Assembly: GCA_021234155.1 (NCBI GenBank)
Contig: JAJEKV010000034.1
Span: 12,602,234-12,666,233 of the forward strand
DNA length: 64,000 nt
Direction of reading: 5' to 3'
From: Isoetes taiwanensis
Lineage: Eukaryota; Streptophyta; Lycopodiopsida; Isoetales; Isoetaceae
Part shown: positions 1 through 11,415 of the stretch, piece after piece
How positions within the stretch are numbered: the first letter of the stretch is position 1
How the letters are laid out: the number at the start of each line of letters is the position of its first letter
Made by a program: the position numbers and the translations under genes
Notes under the pieces: generated by a model
Seen by the model: the letters and a program-made list of their open reading frames with translations, nothing else
Told to the model about the DNA's origin: nothing
Database searches by the model: none

Positions 1-246
1 TCTATGAGAAATTTCCTCCCTAGAATGACAAACTATTCCCCCATTGCCTCTGTAGCTTGTATCTCCTATTTCATTCCAAACTGATGAAATTTTATGAAAT
101 CCAACTAGATCAGGTGTTTCATACTGCTCATGTTCTCAAGTTTCTACAAAACAAATCAAATCTATTTGCTGAAGAACATCGGACATACTACGTACCTTGG
201 TGTCTGTGAGTATATTGATGTTCCAGACAGCAATCCTGATGGTCTC
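1..246 (-). pseudogene. LINE family A endonuclease, N-terminal part, cut by window edge
   Basis: Read on the minus strand, the translation begins ETIRIAVWNIN, continues through DVLQQIDLICFVET and reaches GNGGIVCHSREEISH at the window edge. This is the layout of the apurinic-type endonuclease that opens ORF2 of many LINEs: a WN.N..L start, a D..C..ET segment with the catalytic glutamate, and a G.GG(I/V) strand. The expected tryptophan after ET is a stop codon (TGA), so the copy is dead. It lies directly downstream of an ORF1-like segment on the same strand, which is the normal LINE order. The rest of the element lies beyond base 1. Confidence 0.7.
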
Positions 247-279
247 TTCTTCTTATTCATTTATAACGGCTTCGTCTTA

Positions 280-1030
280 GTCTCCAAAAGTCTTACTTTT
301 TGCCTCCTTGAACTTCTTGACTCTTCTTTCTTGGTGCGATACTACTCTTTTGTTAAGTCTTCACTGATCAAACATTCGACCTTTCGGGAGAAAACCTTTT
401 CTTTAGCACATTCGATCTATCTTCCTTCTCTCCGAAACTTCATCGGTATGTGGCGGTTCGGTTTGCCTTTTAAGCCTACTCGAAAAGCCTCATTATCGGG
501 AGAAGCAATCATTCTCTTGATTTCAGAAAGCTTTCCACAACCTTTTTTGTTTGCTCATTATTTTCTTCCGGTAACCCGATGAATCTGAGATTTAATGCTT
601 TGTTCCTCCTATCCTGATCTTCCATAAAGCTCATTAATTATTGTTGTAATTCCTGAATGGCATTTGGTTCTTCATTCTCCTCTCCACCAGCTTCATTTTC
701 CACTTGTTGTGCAAACCACGACTTCCTTTTGTATCGAATCCATGTCTTCCCTTAATTTTTATTGTCGTAGCATCATTTTCTTGTCGATTCTCTCTAATTC
801 TTATTTAAAATATGCTGCCAAAGATTGCTTCATTTCTCTCAACATTTCTTGCATTACTGTTCCCATAAATTCTCTCATGAACTCCTTTTTGAATTCGAGT
901 AGCATTATCTTCGTACTACCTTGCATTGCCTCCATCATTTCCTGTAATAATCCTTTGCTGCCATCCAACTCTTTGCTACATCCATCATCCTCTGATCCTT
1001 TCTGTTTCCTGATTCTGGAGCATTGGGATT
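280..1030 (-). pseudogene. LINE ORF1 protein-like remnant (coiled coil plus RNA-binding region)
   Basis: On the minus strand a frameshifted translation holds a methionine- and lysine-rich helical stretch (FKKEFMREFMGTVMQEML, then REMKQSLAAYF). Then comes DRRNKALNLRFIGLPEE with VVESFLKS, then RHIPMKFRRE and ISEDLTKE. This order, coiled coil, (R)RNNLRI.G.PE, R.I..KF, then a (I)..EDLT block, is that of L1/Tx1-type ORF1 RNA-binding proteins. At least three frameshifts or stops interrupt it. It sits just upstream of the endonuclease fragment at 1-246, so both probably belong to one element. The assignment rests on motif order, not alignment. Confidence 0.55.
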
Positions 1031-1044
1031 CATAACTGTACTTA

Positions 1045-1400
1045 AAGTGATATGTTTCAAAACAGAGGAATCGGTTGCTGCCCTAGTCAATGGACCCATC
1101 ATGGTTTTTTTCGGGCCTGATTTGGCCCCTTCTGTCCTGCCAGTTGCCTCGTCCCCATCGCTAGCAATACCTAGAGGGCTTATTGAAGACGAAAATCATA
1201 CTTTCATACATTGTTCTGAATATGCGGATATTAGACATAATTTTGGCATCCAGGCCGGGGATTTCTCTTCACTATTATATATACCACCAATGACCTTTGG
1301 GACCATATATAAAGGCGGTTGGATGCACGTTCCTTGCTATTAAAATTGTAAATTGTTGTTCATGTGCTCCATGGCCTCTCGAGGCCCAAGTGAGCATTAG
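1045..1400 (+). pseudogene. LINE family A C-terminal fragment (EDE-H motif)
   Basis: The plus-strand frame contains GLIEDENHTFIHCSEYADIR at about 1183-1240. Its core, EDE.H followed by C..YA..R, recurs near the C terminus of many LINE copies in this window (18.25, 31.8, 32.9, 52.3, 56.2 and 63.1 kb). Nothing of the reverse transcriptase precedes it, so this is a short 3' piece. About 150 bp of AT-rich 3' flank runs into the (AAT)n array at 1409. It converges on the minus-strand LINE that ends at about 1605. Confidence 0.55.
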
Positions 1401-1404
1401 ACAT

Positions 1405-1533
<129 letters not shown>

Positions 1534-1604
1534 TGCTTATTCGAGAGGGAGGGAGGGATTTGTGGGGAGGGGGGGGAGGGAGGGGGTATATATCAATCCA
1601 TAGC

Positions 1605-4000
1605 ACTTGAAATGTTAAAATTGTCCATGAGATTAAATAAATCTATAATGTAATGCGGATGCTCGATCCAAACATCTAAATAAGGACCGATTTATGAGCA
1701 AGCATTTTTAATAGCTTTCTTAAAGTCGACCATGTATACTTAGATTCAACTCGATATTGTCATATGTTGAACATTCCAAAATCATGTTGTTTTTCTCCAA
1801 TTTCAAGGTGCGGGCATCGTAGACAAAATCTCTCACTACAAGATGTACCATTTCATTTACCTATTTCAATATGTAGGTGGGGTGATGATAACCATAATTG
1901 AGAAATTAATATGCAATTCTTTACGTTGATATTAGAAAAGTAATAATTTCCTTTGTGTCTAAATTATTTATGCCATCAAGATAAAACTTTTTTTTAACAT
2001 CCCATGCGGTTTCAAGTTTCCACATTTCTTTCATCACACAAACTTCAATCTCCACATAAACTTCCTTATATCTAAGTGACATGGTCCGGTTATCTGTTCA
2101 AACCATTTAGCACATCTTTTATTCACTAGCAACACCACCCTTATCCTTGGGTTGCTCAAGGGCTAAACAAAAATCTTTTCTCTTCCATTGTAAGAACCAT
2201 GTTAACATGGGTTATTGTTCCTGCAATGCTTCGACCTCCAAGATTAATATGCCTGTCAAGCTAACATAATGTAATATGGTGTTTGTGGCTTTGCAACGGC
2301 TCACTCAACAAGAAACGCTTTCACACATCTCAAATGGCATTCCAAAATTTTGGGATAATCCAGGTCCCCAAACTTGCTATCATACAAAATAACTAGTTTC
2401 ACTTAAACTCTTCTTCTTGATTTCGAATGTGTATCATGCCATAAATGATCCACAATCCTCTTGAACCATCTTATTGGGAAGCCCTTGTCAACCTATAATT
2501 ACTTTTCATATCATTCTCATGATATTTATATTTTGTTATCTTTTTGTAAAGGACACCACCCATCTAAACATAGTGCAATCCTTGCCACCAAACACTATAA
2601 TTTTTGGTTTATTTACATTGATTTGCATTTGCTTCGTGGAGCAAAAGGACTCAAACATGCCTAAGTGTCTTTGTAATCCACTTGCATTTTGCAAGCATTA
2701 GCAATCGCCAGATATATATTTGCAAATTTATGCTCCCATGCCATTTAATCTCGTCACAACATTCAAGTTCATCAATAAATAAAGCAAAAAGAGAAGAGCA
2801 TGGTGGTCTGAAAAAAAAAAAAAAAAAGCTCAACGAGAACTTGATTTTGAACATAAGCAAGCTGCTTTTCTCAATTGTATAGGAACTTGCAACCACTTTC
2901 ATCTTATCCACGATGTATCCCGATTCACTCTAGGCCTATTGGTTTTACGTGGACTATAAAAATCTATTCAACTCAATTCGATTCTATCAAAGCTTTAGTT
3001 AAATTTATAAATGCCAAAAAAATCCTTATTACATGCACCCTTCGCTCCTTCCATGAGCACCCTTAAAAAGTGACTAGGTGGTCCAAGGTAGAGTGATTCG
3101 TACAAAACTTGCTTGTCCTAGTGATCTTATATTTTATTCATCTGCAATCTTATGTTCAAGCATTGAGGCAAATAATTTAGCAAATGCATTGCTCACTAGA
3201 ATGGTTTTATATTTTTGATGTCATCCTTATCACCCGGGTCTTATGCACCCTATTCAGACATTATTTTTTAGGAAAATATCCTCTTTAAGAGTGCTTCATT
3301 TCATAAATTTACCAAAAGGCCACAAAGCTTATCTTGTTCCCATTTAAAAGCTCAATTAACATAGCTTTTTAAATCACATGTGTGATTTTAAGATTATTTG
3401 TACACTTGAAATGTAAATATGGGTATGGCTTCTCCTACATAATCCAAATTACATGTATCTACGAAACCAAGGAGAGACAATGGGCGGGCATTTCACAAGA
3501 TTGGCATTCAATTTAAATATGAAAGGAAGATGATCGGAATCTAGAATTCTTTCCAAGAACATAAAATCATCACATATCCAATTACATCCAGATCTTCTAG
3601 CAAAACATCAATATTACTATTTTTGCTTGGTTGGGTGCAAGTAAAACACTTTGTACTTGAAAATCTCGCAAGTCCATTGAATACAATGTAGCTAAAGGAT
3701 TCATGTAGAGCAAGAACAACATGGGCACCCATTTTATTCTTTACAATGTTTGGTGATTGGTGTAGCCAACAAAACACCATCCTAATGCTCATTCAACCAC
3801 AAAATCTTTTTTTTTCACCTGAAGAAGTGTTTCTTGTTTGCTACTAATTCTCCCATTCAAGTCTCCAACTATAACATCCTTTTCCATTTTTGTTTATGTT
3901 GATACATCTTTTTTGCAAGATGCATAAAAGGATCGTTTGCAAGATACATTAGTCCCAATAGAAGTCAGATATAGATCTAAAGGAGGAAAGTAAACCATCA
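1605..4000 (-). pseudogene. LINE family A element, endonuclease to 3' end, decayed
   Basis: Minus-strand translation in changing frames gives the LINE order. Near 4.0-3.5 kb: DPFMHLAKKMYQHKQK, GDLNGRI (compare the GDFN endonuclease motif), FTCTQPSKNSNID and ILDSDHLPF (the SDH catalytic motif). Near 2.9 kb: SSLFALFIDELE, matching GCPLSPTLFGL.ID of the RT. Near 2.6 kb: LQRHLGMFESFC and INVNKPKIIVFGG. Near 2.2 kb: KPQTPYYIMLAE. Near 1.8 kb: HLHIEIGKWNGT with ERFCLRC. The 3' end at about 1605-1640 keeps CTCATGGACAATTTTAA, close to the family tail TCTCCGTGGACGATAAAA. Most of the N-terminal RT is missing between 3.5 and 2.9 kb. Not functional. Confidence 0.7.
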
Positions 4001-4865
4001 AATTTTGTTTTTTTTTTTTTTCAACCGAGTGCTTCCTTGTATGTCAACGGCAACCCATGAGGGAATGAAAACAAAGCCATCCGACAATAAACATCTAAAA
4101 TTAAGCACATACCTCTTTCTTTGCTCCTCTTGTCTAAATTGCCTTTAAAATCCAGCAAGCATTTTCTCCATCTAAGCCAAAATTAAATTGGTGCATGCAT
4201 CCAAATTGAAGGGGGAAGGAATCCTTGGAAAGCTGGTAATCTATATTATCCGCTCATTTCCTCATTGATTGAAACCCTAAAATTGTAGAAGTCTCCTTGG
4301 AATCTTCCACATCCAAGGTCAACATTTTTGTTTTCAAGAACTCATGCCCAAACCAATGATCGCAAACAACCATCCATATCACACAATAGAAAATGCCATA
4401 ATCCGAGCCATCGGATAGAATTCTCGAATGGGCGAAAGCATGCATCTCTTCTATGCATGCATGCATTGCATGCATTTTCTTGGGCTCTGATTCGTTTGGG
4501 GATCGCTATTTCTTGCAGATTCTTCATCGACTTCTCATCGGTGTTTTCTCCTCTCTCAGCAGTTCCCGTGACTCTCTTTCTTTGATACTAGGTAGGGGAG
4601 GGGCTTCTCCCTGCTTGGTTTGCCAATTTGGCGTACCATATTGAATTCAAAAGGAACAACCAATCAACGCATTTTGTCTCTATTCCATGGTTTGAATGCC
4701 ATAAAAGAACCTGATCTGGCAATAAGTAGGAAAAAGATAGTGAATACTTCTCTATTTTCTTTATCAAAAATCTCGTTTTCCATTAGAAGCAAACAACGAG
4801 ATTTCTTGCTGCTCGCCACGCACTGCCAAGAACTTCCGAGCACCCCCGAAGCTCGAATGGAACTT
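4001..4865. other. No assignable gene; flank of the LTR element
   Basis: About 860 bp between the LINE and the 5' LTR. Short frames exist on both strands, but none shows a domain I recognise; the minus-strand frame near 4.3 kb could be more LINE sequence. A run of alternating CATGCA near 4441-4475 is the only local pattern. Bases 4860-4865 are the left copy of the target-site duplication of the adjoining element. Confidence 0.6.
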
Positions 4866-5461
4866 TGTTAGTCCTGTGCCTCCGGTGCATGACTATTCAT
4901 GCATAATGACGGACGGTCAAGCTCAAGGGATCCTGAGGTGCAGACGGGTCAGCCGTCAAAAGCCCAAAAAGACCAAGCAAGACCACGCCGATCAAAGCCC
5001 TGGTCTGCGCTACCAGAGGCGCCCGCCGGACAAGTGACGGCCCGCCACCGCCTGCCAGGCGTCGGCGATTCTAGGCACTTCAAGAGGCACCGCAAGATTC
5101 CTCAGAATCCGGGCCTCCCTTCCGTGAGTCGGCACTTAGAGATCCAATCAGAGTGTCTATATTGGGCCAAAGGCCATTGTACTATATATAATGAGTAGAG
5201 CTAGCACATGAGTTTTTAGATGAGTTTTGAGTCTTGTCTCCGTTTCTTCTCTCGATTGGCGTGAGCTCATGTATATTCATCATTGATATCAAGGAAGCTT
5301 ATCATTTTCCTCTCATTGTTCTCTTTTTGTTCTCGATTTCTTCTTCTTGTTCTCTTCTTTGCAAATCCCAAGCGTGACATTAGTCCCCCGGATTCTCCTC
5401 GGTAGATCCACGGGTCACAGAGGGCTGTCTTGCGAGAGTTCCCCGAACCTGACCCCAAACA
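4866..5461 (+). repeat. 5' LTR of the gypsy element
   Basis: Begins TGTTAGTCC and ends CCAAACA (TG...CA). It matches 15560-16147 over its whole length, with especially close blocks at 5152-5240 and 5280-5345. It contains GTACTATATATAATGAG near 5178-5195, a plausible TATA region, followed by GAGCTAGCACATGAG, the likely transcription start area. Boundaries are set by where the two copies stop matching and by the flanking GAACTT duplication. Confidence 0.9.
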
Positions 5462-5467
5462 GCATGC

Positions 5468-5488
5468 TGGTCTTGCCGTGCGATTTTC
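5468..5488 (+). other. Possible primer binding site, tRNA-Asp-like, degraded
   Basis: Six bases after the LTR lies TGGTCTTGCCGTGCGATTTT. Athila-type elements commonly use a primer site complementary to tRNA-Asp (TGGCGCCGTTGCCGGGGA). The first three bases and the TTGCCG.G..AT part agree if a small deletion is allowed. This is an inference from partial similarity. Confidence 0.35.
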
Positions 5489-5499
5489 CTTTTCCTTTC

Positions 5500-8400
5500 T
5501 TACATTTGCCATATCCGTAAAACCACACTGAAGAACTTCTTTCCCGGGCGGCGTCTCGCTTTGGAGCGTCATCAACAAGGGGAAGTTGTTCGTGATATGG
5601 ATGCGCTTATGACGTGAGGAGGCCACATTGGTCTGGGAGCTCGGTGGCGCCACCCACCCTCGTGTCTGTCTGGCCCAAATTCCCCACCTCAAAGCGTGCA
5701 AACATTGCTCACAAAATTTCGATCACCTCATCACTGTCCGGAAGGACCCTATCGGGCTCCCCTTCTCAACCTTACTTTCATACCCAAACTTGTACCTTAC
5801 ATCCATCATTCTTGACCGCCATACCCTTCACACAACCATCATCTCCACTTAGGGTGGGGAGGATATCCACATGTCTCTTTGGCCTCCCCGTGAATTTCCC
5901 TTCCCTACATTTCCACCACTCTTCCCGTTTACAACCTTACCCGACCTCAAAACCAATGCTCGGGGCACCTTCAGTACCTCCCCGATCCACCCGTCAAGCG
6001 AGGGTCCTTAGGCACCATGCCACCTCAACTCCACCTCAATATAATCACTATCTTGTTCCTGTCAGCCCAAGCACTTTCACCTCTACCTTTTAGACGCGGC
6101 AAACTGACTTATCCCACCTTTTGGCAACACGAAAGGCAAACCCTTAGACCAAAGTGCTCGCCCACATGGAAGAATTTGAGGCTCTGGCGTCCTCAATGGT
6201 CATGCATAACCTCTAACCGAAATTCCATATCTTTCCCACAAAAACCACCTGCGTGGCTCTCCTATCAATGGCTCATGTCCAACAAAAGCCACTTTGGAAG
6301 GCAGATTGGTCAGAAATGAGAACTTTTTCTTTCTCACTATGGGACCCAATGGATGATGATCAACTTCATCTCAAGCAACTCAATGACCTTCAACAAGAGC
6401 CCCACGAGTCCGGGCCCGGATTTTGGTCGATCGCTTCACATTACGCTCGGCAAACTCAAGGAGTACCCACAGAGCCGGATTTTTGGTCGGTTTCTCCAAG
6501 GACTTCCTCCAAATTTATCCGACTATGACCTAATACACAGCGCCAAAGACTTTGGAGCGGTTATCCTCTGTCAATCACTGGACCAATGTTTCCTCCCGCA
6601 TGGCTCTTTAGAGCTCCCTTTCATTCCACCGATCATGGTTCCCACAAACTGTTGTTCAACCTCAACAACCAATCCTTGTGCCGATCCGATCACGGTGCCA
6701 TATTTGCAAATATCAAGGCCACTTGGCGACCGAGATACAACTCCACCAATGGCCCGCCTCATTGTAAAAGATGCAACATGTGCAATCATGCCACTAAGAG
6801 TGCACTTTCGCGCTCATCCTACACCTTTCCGCAGAACAAGTCGGTTTATCAGAGTGCAAACCACCAAACAACAATGCAATATCCGGCCGCCACCATTGCC
6901 GACGCAACCCAATCAACTCTATCGCCATTAGAGCAACAACGGGGACCCAACACACGCCCTCCTTTTGCTTTCCTTCTAAAGCTCAGTGTTATCCTTTGTC
7001 AAGAATGGGGTCATACCACCACCGGCGTGTCCTCAACTTCCACAAGTTCGTGCGACTTCACGGCAATAAATCAGGACCACCGCGGTCCGCCCTCACGACT
7101 TACCAACTCGATTGCCAATGGAAAACAAAGGCCGCCCCGTTCTTCGGTAAGCCACCTCCACCAAGACCACGGCAATCGCGCTATCAACCAGCTCCCCGCC
7201 AATCAACCTCAAACCGGATCAACAAGCACAGAAGAAATTTTTCGTGCTCTTAATCCTCCAATCCAAATTGGTCAAATTGGGTTGGTTTGGTTTTCGCGCA
7301 CCGTATACACGCCCCTTAACCATTATTCCTCATGGCACCTAACCCGCTTTGCAGGTGTTAATAATCCCCTCATGAAGAGGAAAAAGGTTCACTTTGCACC
7401 TGACTTGAGAAACTCATGCCAGAATGTCATGCCTAAAGTTAGCCAAAACATTCTCAACCTCATACCAGCCGCCAAGGCCGCGTTGGCTAATGTTCATGCC
7501 ACCACTAGAGAGCTCAACAAAGACAATAAGCACCTTTCACGCCTCAACCTCCACGCCTCGGACATATCCAAATATAGCTCGGCGGGTTGACCTTCTCAAA
7601 GAAGTTCTTTGCTTCATTACCACGACCTCTCCGACTGCGGGATCCAAAGCAGATCCTTTTTCTCATGTGCCTCGAACTCCAAGAGGAGCTGGCAAAAATC
7701 AAAATTCCTTTAAGTTTGGCAACAATTTTGAAACTACGTCACCTCTCAAGGACCAGTTACCACTCCGGCCGTTTGGTTGGGGCTATTACTTACACTCTAC
7801 ACTCCCGGTCCATGCCACGGTGGGCAATCAACAAAGTCAACCATGTTCAAATTGATGGGGTAGCGCAAATCTCATCACGGATAAACTCCGCAAAACAAAT
7901 GGGCATCAAACAACTCTATCGTGCCCCATATGACATCAAATTTTCCTAATGGCCATATCCGCGAGACCTCAAAGCCACCGCTTCTTCTCACATCAACATT
8001 GGTGATCTCCGGATTCCCCCGGAATTTGGTGTTTGGAAGGCTGGAGAAGATCCCGGTGATTATGAAATGTTGGTCGGCACCTTTCTCCGCCGGGCCAAGA
8101 GTATCCATTCTTGGGCCACGGATCGCTTAGTTATCCGCGTATGGTCATCTTAATGCCACTATGGACCTCGAAACCGGTAAAATCATTTTTTGTCGACAAT
8201 GTTTGAACCCTCTCTCTCGGATTACCGGATTGGTGGGGATCGTAATATCTATCAAGTTCAGGGCCACCAAAAACCGCCTCATCATCCTACCCCCGAAAGT
8301 ATGCCAGATCCTTGGGAGAAATGACTCTTGATCGTGACCAGTCGGGCGGGTGCTTTTTGACCCTTACCCGGGTCCCTTGCAATCAATCCAACGTGTTGAT

Positions 8401-8880
8401 CACTTTTGGCCGAACCTCCCGCAGCCTCCCGTCCAGATGTACACATCGCCATGAAGCAACCTCGCTGATGAAACTCAAAGAACCTCTCTTTTCACCACGC
8501 AGAAAGTGCCACGCGATCCCGTTATGCTTCAACCTCCCCGCCATATTGTCCGTGACACCTTAAGTTATCCCCATATTCAAACTCCTAAGTCGGTGATTGT
8601 GGACGCCGGCAACAATCAGCCTGTCCCGCGATTGCCGCAAAATCTTCCGACACCCTATCGTAATGTGGCCGCCACGCCTTCAAAAAGTTCAAACACATTT
8701 TCGCCGAGCTACAGAGATCTTCGAGGGATCAACAAAGCCTTGGGGAACTCACCATTCCTACCAAATCGACATGCCCCGCTTAGCAACGACATGCATCGCT
8801 CAACCCCACTACCGGATCGGCGTCAAGGCGGAAAATTGACAAACTCTTGCTGCAGTTTGATCTTATGAGGTCAAACATAT
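5500..8880 (+). pseudogene. gag to protease region of the gypsy element, unresolved
   Basis: This 3.4 kb lies between primer site and RT, where gag and protease belong. It is GC-richer than the flanks and has no frame longer than 334 codons. Recognisable stretches include a lysine-rich segment after 7370 (LMKRKKVHFAPDLRN), a helical segment AAKAALANVHATTRELNKDN near 7465, and, near 7955-8140, DLRIPPEFGVWKAGEDPGDY followed by MLVGTFLRRAKSIHSWATDR. I could not find a convincing CCHC knuckle or a D(T/S)G protease triad; both may be lost. Repeated frame changes show decay. Confidence 0.5.
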
Positions 8881-8885
8881 CTAAT

Positions 8886-9480
8886 GGGTGAGCCCCATCG
8901 CCATTGCACTCAAACACAATGGTAAGATCCGGCTTTATGGACTACCGAAAACTCAATCAGGCCACGAGCGTGGACCATTTTCCACTTCCCTTCACGCACT
9001 GTGTTCGAAGAGGTTGCCGGACATGAGATGTACTCTTCATGGATGGTTTTTTCCGGCTGCAATCAGATCTCAATCAAAGAATCTGATCAACTCAAGACTA
9101 CTTTTCACCACCGCGGGGCACTTTTGCCTACAAGGTGGTTCCTTTTGGATTATCAAACTCTCCATCAACGCCAACGCATCATGCTCTTTTCATGATTTTA
9201 TGAAGGAAAATCCCTTCTTGCAAATTTTTCAAGATGACTTCTCTCGGCCTACGCCCATGGCTGACCATTTGGATAAATTGGAACTCGTCTTTCGAGAAAT
9301 GTGATGAGTCCTATTTAGTCTCAATCCTGAGAAATGCACCTTTTAGCCACCGTGGGTTCTCGTTTAGGGACACGTTGTCAGAAAGCAGTATCACCACGGA
9401 TCTCCGCCAAAAATCGGTTGTGTGCTCAAGGCTCAAGCACCCGCCAATATCAAGGAGAGACACTCTTTCCCGGTAAGGTC
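8886..9480 (+). pseudogene. Ty3/gypsy reverse transcriptase, frameshifted
   Basis: Reads WVSPIAIALKHNGKIR, DYRKLNQAT-like, FPLPF, then DGF and DQLKTTF-like segments, GTFAYKVVPFGLSNSPST, and FQDDFS near 9224-9245 in place of the catalytic (Y/F).DD. HLDKLELVFREM and the LNPEKCTFLA-type block follow. These are RT motifs 2 to 6 in order. At least four frameshifts split them among the three frames. The polymerase would copy the element RNA in virus-like particles; this copy cannot make it. Confidence 0.85.
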
Positions 9481-9499
9481 AATTATTACTCCACCTTCA

Positions 9500-10025
9500 T
9501 TCCCCGACTAGCGCCCATTGCAGCTCCCATTCATAAACTCACGGTGATGAATCCACCGGGCTTGGAATTCCCAGGCGGATGTCGCTTTCCAACAGTTGAA
9601 GCTTTTTGCTTACTCAGCCCCCGTTCTGTTCCTCCTCAATGGGACAAGCCCTTTCATGTACATGTCGATGTCTCTAAGGCGTTTGCTATTGGAGCTGTTC
9701 TTTCTCAAGAATATGATGCACCGGTTCGACAAACCAAACAGATATGCCAGCCGAAAACTCAATTACCATTGAGCGAACTACTCTCGCCACCGAAGCGTGG
9801 AAGCCTTGGGTTTAATTTCGTGGTCCAACGCCCCATCACTATCTTTTGGGCGGTCGGGATCAAATTTTTTGTTGACCACCAAGCACTCCTTTATTTGATC
9901 AACAAATCCACGCCCACGGCCGCATTGCTCGTTGGGTCCTCCTTCCGGTAAGAATTTGCACCTTTGAAATTGTTCACAAGGCAGGCAAATCTCATGTTGT
10001 CCCGGATTATCTTTCACGATCCACA
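9500..10025 (+). pseudogene. RNase H domain of the gypsy element, frameshifted
   Basis: Follows RT directly. The frame gives DKPFHVHVDVSKAFAIGAVL, with the first catalytic Asp in the usual place, then SQEYD, a degraded NYS..E.EALGL block, KFFVDHQALLYLINKSTPTA, and RIARWVLL and FEIVHKAGKSHVVPDYLSR after a frame change. This is the usual Ty3/gypsy RNase H and tether. It would remove template RNA during reverse transcription. Confidence 0.85.
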
Positions 10026-10199
10026 ATGATGATCCCTCCACCGAGTCTCGAGCGACGCCTTCCCCGACGCCAACTCTTTTCGTCACGGCAACACCACATT
10101 GGTTCCACGACTTTCAGCATCTCCCCACCGGCGCTCTTCCACCGAGGACGCGCCACACTCTCACGCCAGCCGCAATCCCGCCGACACCAATTTCTCCGC

Positions 10200-11415
10200 G
10201 GTTCTGTGGATACACCATGGTTGCGTGCCATCTTTACAAAAAAGGGGTAAGGATACCATCCTTCGGCGCCAGGTTCTCCCTCATGAGGTCCCGAGATATT
10301 GTTCGAGAAGCACATGAAGGGCCTTGTGGTGGTCATTTTCATGGTGACACCACGCACGCAAAAATCCTTTCTTGCCGGTTATTTTGGCCCACGCTCTTCA
10401 AAGACGCCACGCCCACGCCCCTTTCGGCATGTGATGCTTGCCAGCGTGTGGGGCCGGCCCACGCCCGCGGACGCTCTTCCTTGACGCCGGGTCGCCACGC
10501 TCTTTCCTTCAGCAATGGGGAATGGATTTTGTGGGACCCATCGATTCTCCCGACGCGACACCCGTGCCGCTATATCCCCGGTTCTCACCGACTACGCTTA
10601 CCAAATGGGCGGAAGCTTGCGACTTCTGCATAACAACTGCAAGCAAAACCCGGTAAGGTCATCTATCAACAAATCATCACGCGATTCGGCTGCCCCACGA
10701 GCTGGTCGGGATCGTGGTGTCCATTTTATCAATCATACCATCAAGGAGCCGACGGATTATCTACCGATACATCATCACAAGAGCACACCTTTTACTATCC
10801 TCGGGGAACGGTTTGGTCGGAAGCACCAACAAAACTCGTCACCATTCTCAAGAAAATTTGTGACGCTTCTCGACCGGGACGGCAAAACAAAAACTTCCCT
10901 AATCGTTTCTTTGGGCTTACAATACTTGTTTCAAAATAGCTACCGGTCACACTTTTCAAATTGGTTTATGGTCAAGAAGCTCATGCCTTTTGAGTACATT
11001 CTCCCCCACTCTGTTTTCAACCTGGCTACCGCCCATCCTACCACTTAGACTAAAAGAAAGGGTTTATCAATTGGAACAGCTTGATGAACTTAGGCGGATG
11101 CTTATGTTCGTGTTCTTCATGGACAACGGTTGCGTAAATCATTGCATGACAAAAGACTTAAAACAAAAACATTCAAAGAAGGAGATTTGGTTCTTCTTTA
11201 TGATTCTCTGCGACAAAAATTTTCCTGGTAAGTTAAAGTTTCGATGGCTTGGCCCTTATCGATTGTTCAAGTGGTGCAACCCAAATTTTCCAAATTTTAA
11301 TGAAGTTAGATGGAACTCCATTACCTACACCGTTTATGGCTTTCACCAAAACATTTCATACCACGTAAAAGTGAAAATCAACAAAACGGATGTTGTTCCT
11401 GACACAAAACAATAA
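10200..11415 (+). pseudogene. Integrase of the gypsy element, frameshifted
   Basis: The zinc-binding part reads REAHEGPCGGHFHGD, then AKILSCRLFWPTLFKDA and CDACQRVGPAHARG, an HHCC arrangement. The core starts QQWGMDFVGPIDSP with the first catalytic Asp. TKWAEA follows. The C-terminal end keeps ERVYQLEQLDELRRM, a KEGDLVLLYDSL-like block and PGKLKFRWLGPYRL, then a stop at 11413. The WPTLFKDA and FPGKLK.RW wording is typical of Athila/Tat elements. Several frameshifts occur. Confidence 0.85.

Noticed and set aside
4441-4475. CATGCATG-type motifs as a seed promoter element
   Set aside because: No gene lies downstream, and the run looks like simple alternating sequence.
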